64,000 bases of DNA from Burkholderia multivorans ATCC BAA-247. GTDB taxonomy: Bacteria > Pseudomonadota > Gammaproteobacteria > Burkholderiales > Burkholderiaceae. Location: NCBI RefSeq assembly GCF_000959525.1, contig NZ_CP009832.1:1550001-1614000 (forward strand), given 5' to 3'. A program made the translations under genes and the position numbers. The notes below the pieces were generated by a model that saw only the letters and a list, made by a program, of their open reading frames with translations, did no database searches and was not told the DNA's origin. Positions 45,518 through 54,359 of the stretch are shown here, in pieces (positions within the stretch are counted from its first letter, which is position 1; each line of letters starts with the position of its first letter).

Positions 45518-46447
45518 TTACGCGCTCAGCTTGTCGACGATCGCGCGCAGCGACTCGTAACCCTTCTTCGCATACTGATAGCTCGGCGCGACGGCCGGAT
45601 CCTGCTCGGCCTCGACGACGAGCCAGCCTTCGTAGCCGGCGTCCTTCAGCGTGCGCAGCGTCGCGTCGTAGTCGAGCGCGCCGTCGCCCGGCACCGTGAA
45701 GGTGCCGTTGATCACGCCGTTCAGGAAGCTCCAGCCGGCGTTGCGCGCCTGCGTGACGACCTGCGGGCGCACGTCCTTGCAGTGCACGTGCACGACGCGC
45801 GAGACGTGCTTCCTCAGCAGCGCGACCGGATCGGCCGCGCCGCCGAAATACGCATGACCGGTGTCGAACAGCAGGAACACCTTCGCCGGATCGGTCAGCG
45901 CCATCAGGCGGTCGACGTCGTCCGGCGATTCGACGTACGCGCCCATGTGGTGGTGATACGCGAGCTTGATCCCGTACGTGTCGAGCAGATGCGCGCCGAA
46001 CGCGTCGAGGCGCGCCGCATAGCGTCGCCATGCTGCGTCATCGACGAAGCGCGGGCGCTTCGCGACCGGCGTATCGATGCGGCCCTGGATCGTGCCTGCG
46101 CATTCGCCGTAGACGACGACCTTCACGTCGTTGTACTGCAGCTTCGTCATGTGCGCGCGGCAGCGCTCGATTTCGGCCGCGACGGCGTCGGCGTCGGTCA
46201 TTCCGGGCGCGACTTCGGCGAGAAAGCCGGAATACCAGCCCGACACGCACACGAGCCCGAACTCGGCGAGCTTCGCCTTCAGCTCGGGGCCCGTCTTCGG
46301 AAACTTGTTGCCGAGCTCGAAGCCCGCGTAGCCGATTTCGGCGCCTTCCTTGAGCGCCGTCTCGAGCGGCGTTTCGCCGCCGAGCGACGGCAGGTCGTCG
46401 TTCATCCACGACAGGGGATTGATACCGATGCGAACGTTCCAGCTCAT
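45518..46447 (-). CDS. iolE: myo-inosose-2 dehydratase IolE
   Basis: IolE dehydrates 2-keto-myo-inositol to 3D-trihydroxycyclohexane-1,2-dione. The 309-residue TIM-barrel protein begins MSWNVRIGINPLSWMNDDLP, a family hallmark, and has the metal-binding segments FELGNKFPKTG, LAYHHHMGAYVES, FLLFDTGHAYFGG and VHVHCKDVRPQV. AAGGAAG precedes ATG 46447. The iolD stop lies 59 bases upstream across a spacer with a GTC trinucleotide repeat. Confidence 0.95.
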   Translation of the reverse strand: MSWNVRIGINPLSWMNDDLPSLGGETPLETALKEGAEIGYAGFELGNKFPKTGPELKAKLAEFGLVCVSGWYSGFLAEVAPGMTDADAVAAEIERCRAHMTKLQYNDVKVVVYGECAGTIQGRIDTPVAKRPRFVDDAAWRRYAARLDAFGAHLLDTYGIKLAYHHHMGAYVESPDDVDRLMALTDPAKVFLLFDTGHAYFGGAADPVALLRKHVSRVVHVHCKDVRPQVVTQARNAGWSFLNGVINGTFTVPGDGALDYDATLRTLKDAGYEGWLVVEAEQDPAVAPSYQYAKKGYESLRAIVDKLSA

Positions 46448-46472
46448 GACGGGCTTCCTTGGTTCCGTTGTT

Positions 46473-46487
46473 GTCGTCGTCGTCGTC
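46473..46487. repeat. GTC trinucleotide repeat in iolD-iolE spacer
   Basis: Five tandem GTC units, preceded by two GTT units, in the 59-bp spacer between iolD and iolE. Read on the coding strand this is a GAC/AAC run just upstream of the iolE ribosome site, so slippage could change spacing but not a reading frame. Confidence 0.7.
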
Positions 46488-46506
46488 GTGTGGGCAGGGC
46501 GCGTGC

Positions 46507-48390
46507 CTAGCGCCGCTGCCGCGTCTTGTCGTCGAGATAGCGGCGGTGCGCGCGTTCGACGTCGGGCCGCGCGGACACCTGCGGCACCGCGACTTCCCAC
46601 CACGCGCCGCCGTCGTCGGTCGTGCGGCGGTGCGTCGTGTCGATCACGAGCACCTGGCTCTTCGCGGCCGCGCGCGCACGCGCCATCTCGCGGCGCAGCT
46701 CGCCGACGTCGCGCACGTGCACGGCCTCGGCGCCCATCGAACGCGCATGCATCGCGAAGTCGATCGTCGAGCGTTCGCCGCCTTCGGGCACGCAGTCGTC
46801 GAGCATGTTGTTGAAGCTCGCGCCGCCGCAGTTCAGCTGCAGCCGCTCGATGCAGCCGTAGCCGCGGTTGTCGAGGATCACGACGATGATCTTGCGGCCG
46901 AGCATCACCGAGGTCGCGAGCTCCGCGTTGAGCATCATGTACGACCCGTCGCCGACGATCACGATCACTTCGCGCTCGGGCCGCGCGAGCTTCGCGCCGA
47001 GGCCGCCGGCCACCTCGTAGCCCATGCACGAATACGCGTAGTCCATGTGATAGTTGCCGGGCAGGCCGCTGCGCCAGAGCTTGTGCAGTTCGGCCGGCAG
47101 CGTGCCGGCCGCGCACACGACCAGATCGTCGCGCGCGCTGTCGCGTCCGGCGTCCGCCGCGGAGTCGCGCACGGCGCCGATCACTTCCGCGTCGTACGGC
47201 AGCGTGTCGGTGGGCACGCGCGTGGTCAGCTCGGCGACGCGCGCGTTCCACGCGGCCGCCTGATCGCGGTTCGCCGCCGTCCATGCCGGATCGGCCTGCC
47301 ATCCGGCAAGCGCGGCCGACAGCTGGCCGAGCCCCGTGCGCGCATCGGCGACGAGCTGCCGGCCGCGCTTCTTGCCCGCATCGAACGGCTGCACGTTCAG
47401 GCTCAGCAGCGTGGCCTGGCCGAACAGTGCATGCGAGCCGGTCGTGAAATCCTGCAGCCGCGTGCCGACCGCGAACACGACGTCGGCCTGCGCGGCCGCG
47501 CGGTTTGCAGCAGGCGAGCCCGTCACGCCGATCGACCCGAGATTCAGCGGATGATCCCACGCGAGACTGCCCTTGCCGGCCTGCGATTCGGCGACCGGCA
47601 CGCCGTGCGTGTCGGCGAACGTGCGCAGCGCGTCCCACGCCTGGCTGTACAGCACGCCGCCGCCGGCGACGATCAGCGGCTTTTTCGCGGCCTTCAGCAC
47701 GTCGAGCGCATCGGCGAGCTCGAGCGCGTCGGCCGGCGGCCGCCGCATGCGGATCAGCGGCGGGGCGAAGAAATCCTCGGGCCAGTCGTACGCGAAGGTC
47801 TGCACGTCCTGCGGCAGCGCGAGGCAGACGGGGCCGCATTGCGCGGGATCGGTCATCACCTGGATCGCGCGCGGCAGCGCGACGAGCAGCTGCTCGGGCG
47901 ACGTGATGCGGTCGAAGTAGCGCGTGACGGGGCGGAAACAGTCGTTCGCGCTGACGTCGCCCTGTTCGAAATCCTCGATCTGCTGCAGCACGGGATCGGG
48001 CAGCCGCGACACGAACACGTCGCCGGGCAGCAGCAGCAGCGGCAGCCGGCCGACGTGCGCGAGCGCCGCCGACGTCAGCATGTTGGTCGCGCCGGGGCCG
48101 ATGCTCGACGTCACGGCCATCATCCGCTGCCGGAAGTTCGCTTTCGCGAACGCGATGGCCGCATTGGCCATCCCTTGCTCGTTGTGCGCACGCAAGGTCG
48201 GCAGCCGGTCCTGTTCGGCATGCAGCGCTTCGCCGAGCCCGGCCACGTTGCCGTGCCCGAAGATCGCGAACACGCCGCCGCAGTACGGCAGGATGTCGGT
48301 ACGGCCGTCCGGCTGGACGACTTCGGCGCGCAGCGCGGCCAGGTAGCGCACGAGCGCCTGGCTGACGGTCAGTCTCACGGTAGGGGTCAT
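46507..48390 (-). CDS. iolD: 3D-(3,5/4)-trihydroxycyclohexane-1,2-dione hydrolase IolD
   Basis: IolD opens the ring of trihydroxycyclohexane-1,2-dione with thiamine diphosphate. The product (627 residues) shows the three-domain ThDP-enzyme layout: N-terminal PYR domain (RLTVSQALVRYLAAL ... SSIGPGATNMLTSAAL), central domain, and PP domain with the GDG...N ThDP/Mg motif (VGDGSYMMLNAELATS). ATG 48390 aligns with family starts; an in-frame ATG at 48423 (MSEPTLLDRQ) lies 14 bases after the iolC stop and might be used through coupling. Neither has a strong ribosome site. Confidence 0.94.
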   Translation of the reverse strand: MTPTVRLTVSQALVRYLAALRAEVVQPDGRTDILPYCGGVFAIFGHGNVAGLGEALHAEQDRLPTLRAHNEQGMANAAIAFAKANFRQRMMAVTSSIGPGATNMLTSAALAHVGRLPLLLLPGDVFVSRLPDPVLQQIEDFEQGDVSANDCFRPVTRYFDRITSPEQLLVALPRAIQVMTDPAQCGPVCLALPQDVQTFAYDWPEDFFAPPLIRMRRPPADALELADALDVLKAAKKPLIVAGGGVLYSQAWDALRTFADTHGVPVAESQAGKGSLAWDHPLNLGSIGVTGSPAANRAAAQADVVFAVGTRLQDFTTGSHALFGQATLLSLNVQPFDAGKKRGRQLVADARTGLGQLSAALAGWQADPAWTAANRDQAAAWNARVAELTTRVPTDTLPYDAEVIGAVRDSAADAGRDSARDDLVVCAAGTLPAELHKLWRSGLPGNYHMDYAYSCMGYEVAGGLGAKLARPEREVIVIVGDGSYMMLNAELATSVMLGRKIIVVILDNRGYGCIERLQLNCGGASFNNMLDDCVPEGGERSTIDFAMHARSMGAEAVHVRDVGELRREMARARAAAKSQVLVIDTTHRRTTDDGGAWWEVAVPQVSARPDVERAHRRYLDDKTRQRR

Positions 48391-48437
48391 CGTCTGTCGG
48401 TCAAGGAGTGTCGGTTCGGACATCGCGGCGGCGGGCC

Positions 48438-50393
48438 TCATGCGGCCGCGGCGCGCGCGGCCGCGCGGCGGCCGAGCCAGGCGTCGACGAGCTGCGCGAA
48501 ATTGCCGGCGACCTCGTCGATCAGCGCCTGATCGTCGATGCGGCCGGCGAGCCATTGCAGCGACGCGTCGGCCCACAGCGTGCGGCCGACCATGAAGCCC
48601 TTCACGATCGGGTTGGTCGCCGCGCGGAAACTGTCGACGAGGTACTGCAGCGGCTGGTTCAGCCCGAGGATCACGGCGCCGCGGCAATGGCGGTCGCGTT
48701 CGGCGACGAGCGCCTCGAGCCGCGCCCAGCCGTCGGCGCTCATCGGCGCGAGCTTCCACCATTCGGGCATCACGCCGAGGTTGTAGAAGCGCGCGACGGT
48801 GCGCAGCACCGCATCGTCCTCGGTGCCGGCCGGCGTCACCGCGCGCGGCGGAATGATCTCGAGCAGCAGTTCGTTGCCGGTCGCGCGCGTCGCTTCCCAG
48901 AGTTCGAGCACGCGCTGCTCCTGCGCGACGCGCAGCTCGGCGTCGTCGTCCGGGTGATAGTGGACGAGGCATTTGACGACCTGCTCGGTCGGCCAGTGCA
49001 CGAGCGCGGTGCCGACCGAGCGCGTGTCGTCGAAGCAGAGCGGCCGCGAGCCGGGCAGCTCGACCGGCCGGCCGACCCACCAGCCGCGTCCGGTCGCCGA
49101 CGCGAGCGCGTCGCGCCCGTACGCGCCGCCGTCGATCAGCACGCCGACGTGGCCTTCGATATGGCGCTCGCGCTCGACCTGCTCGGCGGCGCGCACGAGC
49201 AGCCGCTTCAGCGTCTTGATCCGCGCTTCGTCGGCGCCGGCCTGTACCGCGAGCTCGTAGAACTGGCTGCGATGGTCGAACGCCATCACGCAGAGATCGT
49301 CCCATTCGCGGCGCGGCACCGTCACGCGATGCAGATGCGCGAGCATACGGTCCGCATCGACCTGCGGATTGCGGCTGCCGCCGAACCAGTGCGCGAGTTC
49401 GGCCGGCGTCGGCATGGCCGCCGAACAGGCGTGGCGCGACACGACGATCGCGCCGCAGGCGTTCGCGATGCGCGTCGATTCGGCCCAGTCGCGGCCGCGC
49501 AGCAGGCCGGACAGCAGGCCTGACAGGAACGCGTCGCCGGCGCCGAGCACGTTCAGCACCTCGACGCGTTCGCCGGCGAAGGTCGGCGCATCATCGATGC
49601 GCGCCGGAATGTCGCGCTCGATCACGCAGCAGCCGAGCGCGCCGCGCTTGACGACGAGCACCGCATCGCTCACGCGGCGCACGGCTTCGAGCGACGCGAT
49701 CAGGTCGTGCGGCACGCCGCCCGCGATCAGGAACTCCTCTTCGGTGCCGACCAGCAGGTCGAACTCGCCGAGCACCTGCTGCAGCTGCTGCGTGACCTGC
49801 GCATCGGGCACGTAGCGGTTCTCGCCCGCACCGCGCGGCGTGAGCCCCCAGAGCACGGGCCGATAGTCGATGTCGAGAATCCGCACGACGCCGTGGCGGC
49901 GCGCGTAGCCGAGCGCGGTCAGCGACGCTTCGCGCGTGCCGGGCGTCGACAGATGCGTGCCGGTGATCGCAAGCGCGCGGCAGCGCGCGATGAAGTCCTC
50001 GCGGATCTCGTCCGCGCGCACGGCCATGTCGGCGCAGTTCTCGCGCACGAACAGCAGCGGAAACGTGTCGCGATCCTTGAGCCCGAGCAGCACCAGCGCC
50101 GTCAGCCGTTCCGGGTCGGTCTGCAGCTGGCTCGTGTCGCACCCTTCGCGCTCGAGCGTTTCGCGTACGAAGCGGCCCATCTGCTCGTCGCCGACGCGCG
50201 AGATCATCGCGGTCTTGAGCCCGAGCCGCGCGACGCCGAACGCGACGTTGCCCGACGAGCCGCCGAGATACATCTGGAACGTGCGCGCGTCCTCGAGACG
50301 GCTGCCGTACTGCTGCGCGTAAAGATCCACGGCGACGCGGCCGAGGCAGGCGAGATCGATGGGGCGGTCACTCGGAAAGTTCAACGGGCTCAT
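48438..50393 (-). CDS. iolC: bifunctional 5-dehydro-2-deoxygluconokinase / phosphogluconate aldolase (IolC with DUF2090)
   Basis: A 651-residue two-domain protein. The N-terminal half (about 1-330) is a PfkB-type kinase phosphorylating 2-deoxy-5-keto-gluconate: LACLGRVAVDLYAQQYGSRLEDA, YLGGSSGNVAFGVARLGL and the anion-hole/base motif NVLGAGDAFLSGLLSGLL. The C-terminal half (about 335-645) is a DUF2090 domain (WDDLCVMAFDHRSQFYELA, VGVLIDGGAYGRDAL), a TIM-barrel aldolase type thought to cleave the phosphorylated product to DHAP and malonic semialdehyde. This explains why no separate iolJ was found. It heads the leftward operon, divergent from the ABC importer. Confidence 0.93.
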   Translation of the reverse strand: MSPLNFPSDRPIDLACLGRVAVDLYAQQYGSRLEDARTFQMYLGGSSGNVAFGVARLGLKTAMISRVGDEQMGRFVRETLEREGCDTSQLQTDPERLTALVLLGLKDRDTFPLLFVRENCADMAVRADEIREDFIARCRALAITGTHLSTPGTREASLTALGYARRHGVVRILDIDYRPVLWGLTPRGAGENRYVPDAQVTQQLQQVLGEFDLLVGTEEEFLIAGGVPHDLIASLEAVRRVSDAVLVVKRGALGCCVIERDIPARIDDAPTFAGERVEVLNVLGAGDAFLSGLLSGLLRGRDWAESTRIANACGAIVVSRHACSAAMPTPAELAHWFGGSRNPQVDADRMLAHLHRVTVPRREWDDLCVMAFDHRSQFYELAVQAGADEARIKTLKRLLVRAAEQVERERHIEGHVGVLIDGGAYGRDALASATGRGWWVGRPVELPGSRPLCFDDTRSVGTALVHWPTEQVVKCLVHYHPDDDAELRVAQEQRVLELWEATRATGNELLLEIIPPRAVTPAGTEDDAVLRTVARFYNLGVMPEWWKLAPMSADGWARLEALVAERDRHCRGAVILGLNQPLQYLVDSFRAATNPIVKGFMVGRTLWADASLQWLAGRIDDQALIDEVAGNFAQLVDAWLGRRAAARAAAA

Positions 50394-50537
50394 AGACGGT
50401 TCACGCTCGCGGCCGGCGTTCGGCGATGCCGGCGGTTAAGAGGGACCGAGGCTGCGACCGGCGCGCCGCGCGCGTACCGCACGACGCGACGCCGCCCGCC
50501 GCAAGCCATCGGGCTACGGACGCAGTCTAGGCTTTTT

Positions 50538-50551
50538 GGAAATCCAGTTCC
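50538..50551. promoter_or_regulatory. IolR-type operator, exact match
   Basis: GGAA, six bases, TTCC: an exact copy of the GGAA-N6-TTCC motif reported for RpiR-type IolR in Sinorhizobium. It lies in the divergent iol promoter region, and an RpiR gene is present in the cluster. Confidence 0.68.
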
Positions 50552-50567
50552 CTAGGTGAAATCACGT

Positions 50568-50581
50568 AGAAATAAATTTCC
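50568..50581. promoter_or_regulatory. second IolR-type half-matching site
   Basis: AGAA, six bases, TTCC differs from the IolR motif at one position. Its centre is 30 bp from the exact site, about three helical turns, which suits cooperative binding. Confidence 0.5.
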
Positions 50582-50699
50582 AAAATTTCGACGAAGTGAT
50601 CTACAGTTTCATCCGGATGCTTCAGTCCGTATCGGACTCGGCCCGGCGGCGCGCAACGCGCCGTTTTCCGCCCCCCGGAGATGAGGAGACAGAGTGATC

Positions 50700-51626
50700 A
50701 TGAAGACCAAGCTGATGGCCGTCGCGGCCGCCGCGATGCTGGCGATGCCGCTCGCGCATGCCGAGAAGATCGGCGTCACGATGGCGTCGTTCGACGACAC
50801 GTTTCTGACGATCCTGCGCAACAGCATCGCCGACGCGGCCAAGAAGGACGGCGCGACCGTGCAGATCGAGGATGCCGGCAACGACGTCGGCAAGCAGTTG
50901 AGCCAGGTCCAGAACATGATCGCGCAGAAGGTCGACGCGATCATCGTGAACGCGGTCGACACCGACGCGACGCCGAAGATCACGAAGATGGTGACGGCCG
51001 CGAAGATTCCGCTCGTCTACGTGAACCGCAAGCCGGTCGATTTCGACAAGCTGCCGGCCGGCGTCGCGGTCGTCGCGTCCGACGAGAAGCAGTCGGGCAC
51101 GCTGCAGGCGCGCCAGGTCTGCAAGCTGCTGGGCGGCAAGGGCGATCTCCTGGTGCTGATGGGCGAGCTGTCGAACGAGTCGGCGCGCGCGCGCACCAAG
51201 GACATCGAGGACGTGATCGCGACGAAGGACTGCGCCGGGATGCGCATCGTCGACAAGCGCGAAGGCAAGTGGAGCCGCACGCAGGGCCAGGACATCACGA
51301 TGAACTGGCTCAGCTCCGGGATGAAGTTCGACGCGATCGTGTCGAACAACGACGAAATGGCGATCGGCGCGATCAACGCCTTGAAGGCCGCGCGCAAGTG
51401 GACGCCGAAGACGATCGTCGCGGGCATCGACGCGACGCCGGACGGGCTCGCGTCGATGAAGAGCGGCGAGCTGAAGGTGTCGGTGTACCAGAACGCGTCC
51501 GGGCAGGGCACGCAAGCCGTCGCGGCCGCGCTGAAGCTCGCGAAGAAGCAGAACGTCGACCGCTACGTGAACGTGCCGTTCGAGCTCGTCACGCCCGACA
51601 ACATGAACCAGTACGCGAAGCACTGA
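50700..51626 (+). CDS. sugar (myo-inositol) ABC transporter substrate-binding protein
   Basis: A 308-residue periplasmic binding protein of the ribose/galactose family (type I). The signal peptide is [20 protein letters not shown]. The mature part has [29 protein letters not shown], the hinge-region pattern [16 protein letters not shown], and a lobe-two segment [19 protein letters not shown] typical of IbpA/RbsB proteins. ATG 50700 is 11 bases after AGGAG; a GTG two codons earlier is too close to that site. Its place as first gene of the inositol arm makes myo-inositol the likely ligand, by context. Confidence 0.92.
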   Translation: MKTKLMAVAAAAMLAMPLAHAEKIGVTMASFDDTFLTILRNSIADAAKKDGATVQIEDAGNDVGKQLSQVQNMIAQKVDAIIVNAVDTDATPKITKMVTAAKIPLVYVNRKPVDFDKLPAGVAVVASDEKQSGTLQARQVCKLLGGKGDLLVLMGELSNESARARTKDIEDVIATKDCAGMRIVDKREGKWSRTQGQDITMNWLSSGMKFDAIVSNNDEMAIGAINALKAARKWTPKTIVAGIDATPDGLASMKSGELKVSVYQNASGQGTQAVAAALKLAKKQNVDRYVNVPFELVTPDNMNQYAKH

Positions 51627-51694
51627 CCGGGTTTTCCGCTGAATTGCGCGGGCCCGGCGCGTCCGGGACCGCGTGCGACTTTCGAGGAACGTCC

Positions 51695-53269
51695 ATGTTT
51701 ACAGCCAGGATGGCGCGCCCGATGGCCAGCGACGGCGCGCCGGCCGCTTCGTTCGCCGCACCCGGTTCGTCCGGCGCGCCGGCGTCCGATTGCCTGCTCG
51801 AGGTGCGCGGCGTCGGCAAGTCGTTTCCGGGCGTCGTCGCGCTCGACGGCGTGCAGTTTCGCGTGCGCCGCGGCACGGTCCACGCCCTGATGGGCGAGAA
51901 CGGCGCCGGCAAGTCGACGCTGATGAAGATCATCGCCGGCGTCTATACGCCCGATTGCGGCGAGATCCTGCTCAAGGGCGAGCCCGTCGTACTGAACGGC
52001 CCGCTCGACGCGCTCGATCGCGGCATCGCGATGATCCATCAGGAACTGAACCTGATGCCGTACATGACGGTCGCGGAGAACATCTGGATTCGCCGCGAGC
52101 CGAAGAACCGCTTCGGGCTGATCGACCATGCGCAGTTGCGGCGGCGCACGGCCGCGCTGTTCGAGCGGCTGTCGATCGACATCGATCCGGACGCCGACGT
52201 GCGCACGCTGACCGTCGCGAGCCGGCAGATGGTCGAAATCGCGAAGGCCGTGTCGTTCGACTCCGACGTGCTGATCATGGACGAGCCGACGTCCGCACTC
52301 ACCGACAAGGAAGTCACGCACCTGTTCCGGATCATCCGGCAGCTGCGCGAGCAGGGCAAGGGCATCGTCTACATCACGCACAAGATGAACGAGCTGTTCG
52401 AGATCGCCGACGAGTTCTCGGTGTTTCGCGACGGCAAGTACATCGGCACGCACGCGTCGTCGGACGTCACGCGCGACGACATCATCCGCATGATGGTCGG
52501 CCGCGAGATCACGCAGATGTTTCCGAAGGAGGACGTACCGATCGGCGACGTCGTGCTGTCGGTGCGCAATCTCGGCGTGGAGGGCGTGTTCCGCGACGTG
52601 AGCTTCGATCTGCGCGCGGGCGAGATTCTCGGCGTCGCGGGCCTCGTCGGCTCGGGCCGCTCGAACGTGGCCGAGGCGCTGTTCGGCGTCGTGCCCGCGA
52701 CCTCGGGCGAGATCCTGATCGACGGCAAGCCGGTGCGGATCTCGACGCCCGCGCAGGCGATGAAGCACGGGATGGCATTCCTGACCGAGGACCGCAAGGA
52801 CACCGGCTGCTTCCTGAATCTCGATCTGCTCGCGAACATGGAAGCGGCCGTGCTCAGCCGCCGCTACGTGAAGTTCAATTTCGTGCGGCATGCGCAGCTG
52901 AAGCGCGACTGCGAGGCAATGAGCCGGACGCTGCGCGTGAAGGCGCCCGGGCTGCACGAGGAAATCCAGAACCTGTCCGGCGGCAATCAGCAGAAGGTGC
53001 TGATCGGCCGCTGGCTGCTCACGCAGCCGCGCATCCTGATCCTCGACGAGCCGACGCGCGGCATCGACGTCGGCGCGAAGGCCGAGATCCACCGGCTCGT
53101 CAGCGCACTGGCGGGCAAGGGCGTCGCGGTGCTGATGATCTCGTCGGAGATGCCGGAAGTGCTCGGCATGAGCGATCGCGTGATGGTGATGCACGAAGGG
53201 CGCATGACCGGCATCGTCGATCGCAAGGACGCCGACCAGGTCCGCATCATGGATCTCGCGTCGCGCTGA
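51695..53269 (+). CDS. sugar (myo-inositol) ABC transporter ATPase, duplicated domain
   Basis: A 524-residue ATPase with two fused nucleotide-binding domains, as in RbsA/MglA. The first domain has Walker [10 protein letters not shown], signature region [14 protein letters not shown] (degenerate, as usual) and Walker [12 protein letters not shown]. The second has a degenerate Walker A (GLVGSGRSN), a full signature LSGGNQQK and Walker [13 protein letters not shown]. This asymmetry is normal for carbohydrate ABC ATPases. A short Ala/Pro-rich N-terminal tail precedes the first domain. GAGGAA lies 6 bases before ATG 51695. It sits between binding-protein and permease genes. Confidence 0.93.
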   Translation: MFTARMARPMASDGAPAASFAAPGSSGAPASDCLLEVRGVGKSFPGVVALDGVQFRVRRGTVHALMGENGAGKSTLMKIIAGVYTPDCGEILLKGEPVVLNGPLDALDRGIAMIHQELNLMPYMTVAENIWIRREPKNRFGLIDHAQLRRRTAALFERLSIDIDPDADVRTLTVASRQMVEIAKAVSFDSDVLIMDEPTSALTDKEVTHLFRIIRQLREQGKGIVYITHKMNELFEIADEFSVFRDGKYIGTHASSDVTRDDIIRMMVGREITQMFPKEDVPIGDVVLSVRNLGVEGVFRDVSFDLRAGEILGVAGLVGSGRSNVAEALFGVVPATSGEILIDGKPVRISTPAQAMKHGMAFLTEDRKDTGCFLNLDLLANMEAAVLSRRYVKFNFVRHAQLKRDCEAMSRTLRVKAPGLHEEIQNLSGGNQQKVLIGRWLLTQPRILILDEPTRGIDVGAKAEIHRLVSALAGKGVAVLMISSEMPEVLGMSDRVMVMHEGRMTGIVDRKDADQVRIMDLASR

Positions 53270-53296
53270 GCCGCAACAAGCATGGAGACAACTGAA

Positions 53297-54322
53297 ATGG
53301 GCAACCTCAATCCGGTCGCGGACGCGCAGTCCATGACGATCAAGACGCGGCACGCGAAGTGGCCGCCCGAGCTGAGCATCTTTCTCGTGCTGGTCGGCAT
53401 CAGCCTGTTCTTCGAGGCGATCGGCTGGCTCGTCGTCGGCCAGAGCTTCCTGTTCAACGCCGAGCGGCTCGAGATCATCGTGCTGCAGATGGCCGTGATC
53501 GGCATCATCGCGGTCGGCGTGAACCTCGTGATCATCACGAGCGGGATCGACCTGTCGTCCGGATCGGTCGTCGCGGCGGCCGCGGTCGTCTCGGCGAGCC
53601 TCGCGCAGGTGTCCGACTTTCCGCGCGCGGTGTTTCCGCATCTGACCGACCTGCCCGTGATCTGGCCGGTGCTGGCGGGCGTCTGCGTCGGGCTGCTGGT
53701 CGGGCTGCTGAACGGCTCGCTGATCGCGCTCACCGGCATCCCGCCGTTCATCGCGACGCTCGGCACGATGGTCGCCGCGCGCGGCTTCGCGAAGTGGTTC
53801 ACGAACGGCATGCCGGTGTCGATGCTGACCGACCAGTTCGCGGCGATCGGCGCGGGCGCGAACCCCGTGATCATCTTCCTCGTGATCGCGGCGATCTTCC
53901 ACGTCGTGCTGCGCTACACGCGCTTCGGCAAGTACACGTATGCGATCGGCGCGAACCGCCATGCGGCGATCGTGTCGGGCATCAACGTGACGCGCCATCT
54001 CGTGCTCGTCTATGCAATTGCCGGGCTGCTGAGCGGGATCGCCGGCACCGTGACGGCCGCGCGCGCGATCTCGGGCCAGTCGGGGATGGGCGTGATGTAC
54101 GAGCTCGACGCGATCGCGGCCGTCGTGATCGGCGGCACGTCGCTGTCGGGCGGCCTCGGCCGCGTGACGGGCACCGTGATCGGCGTGCTGATCCTCGGCG
54201 TGATGACGTCGGGCTTCACGTTCATCCGGATCGACGCGTACTACCAGGAGATGGTCAAGGGCGCGATCATCGTCGCGGCCGTGATCGCCGACCAGTACCG
54301 CAACAAGAAGAAGCGCCGCTGA
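53297..54322 (+). CDS. sugar (myo-inositol) ABC transporter permease
   Basis: A 341-residue RbsC-type inner-membrane permease with eight to ten helices. Family blocks include GVNLVIITSGIDLSSGSVV, LTGIPPFIATLGTMVAARGFA, RYTRFGKYTYAIGANRHAA and ELDAIAAVVIGGTSLSGGLG. GGAG stands 9 bases before ATG 53297, so this start is preferred over ATG 53282, whose first codons overlap that site. It forms the import complex with the two preceding genes. Confidence 0.92.
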   Translation: MGNLNPVADAQSMTIKTRHAKWPPELSIFLVLVGISLFFEAIGWLVVGQSFLFNAERLEIIVLQMAVIGIIAVGVNLVIITSGIDLSSGSVVAAAAVVSASLAQVSDFPRAVFPHLTDLPVIWPVLAGVCVGLLVGLLNGSLIALTGIPPFIATLGTMVAARGFAKWFTNGMPVSMLTDQFAAIGAGANPVIIFLVIAAIFHVVLRYTRFGKYTYAIGANRHAAIVSGINVTRHLVLVYAIAGLLSGIAGTVTAARAISGQSGMGVMYELDAIAAVVIGGTSLSGGLGRVTGTVIGVLILGVMTSGFTFIRIDAYYQEMVKGAIIVAAVIADQYRNKKKRR

Positions 54323-54359
54323 GCGCGACGATTCCACTGCACATCGCACGAACATCGCC

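Larger units (their letters stand above)
50394..50699. other. divergent iolC / inositol-ABC promoter region
   Basis: A gene-free 306-bp region between the two arms of the inositol cluster. The part 50530-50610 is strikingly AT-rich against the rest and holds two IolR-type sites, listed separately. AGTCCG-TAT-CGGACT (50624-50638) is a perfect 6-bp-stem hairpin that would fall in the 5' leader of the importer mRNA. AGGAG at 50684-50688 is the ribosome site of the binding-protein gene. No small gene is seen. Confidence 0.75.

Noticed and set aside
52633-52668. Degenerate Walker A in the second half of the inositol ABC ATPase as a defect
   Set aside because: GLVGSGRSN-type loops in the second domain are normal for RbsA/MglA-type sugar ATPases.
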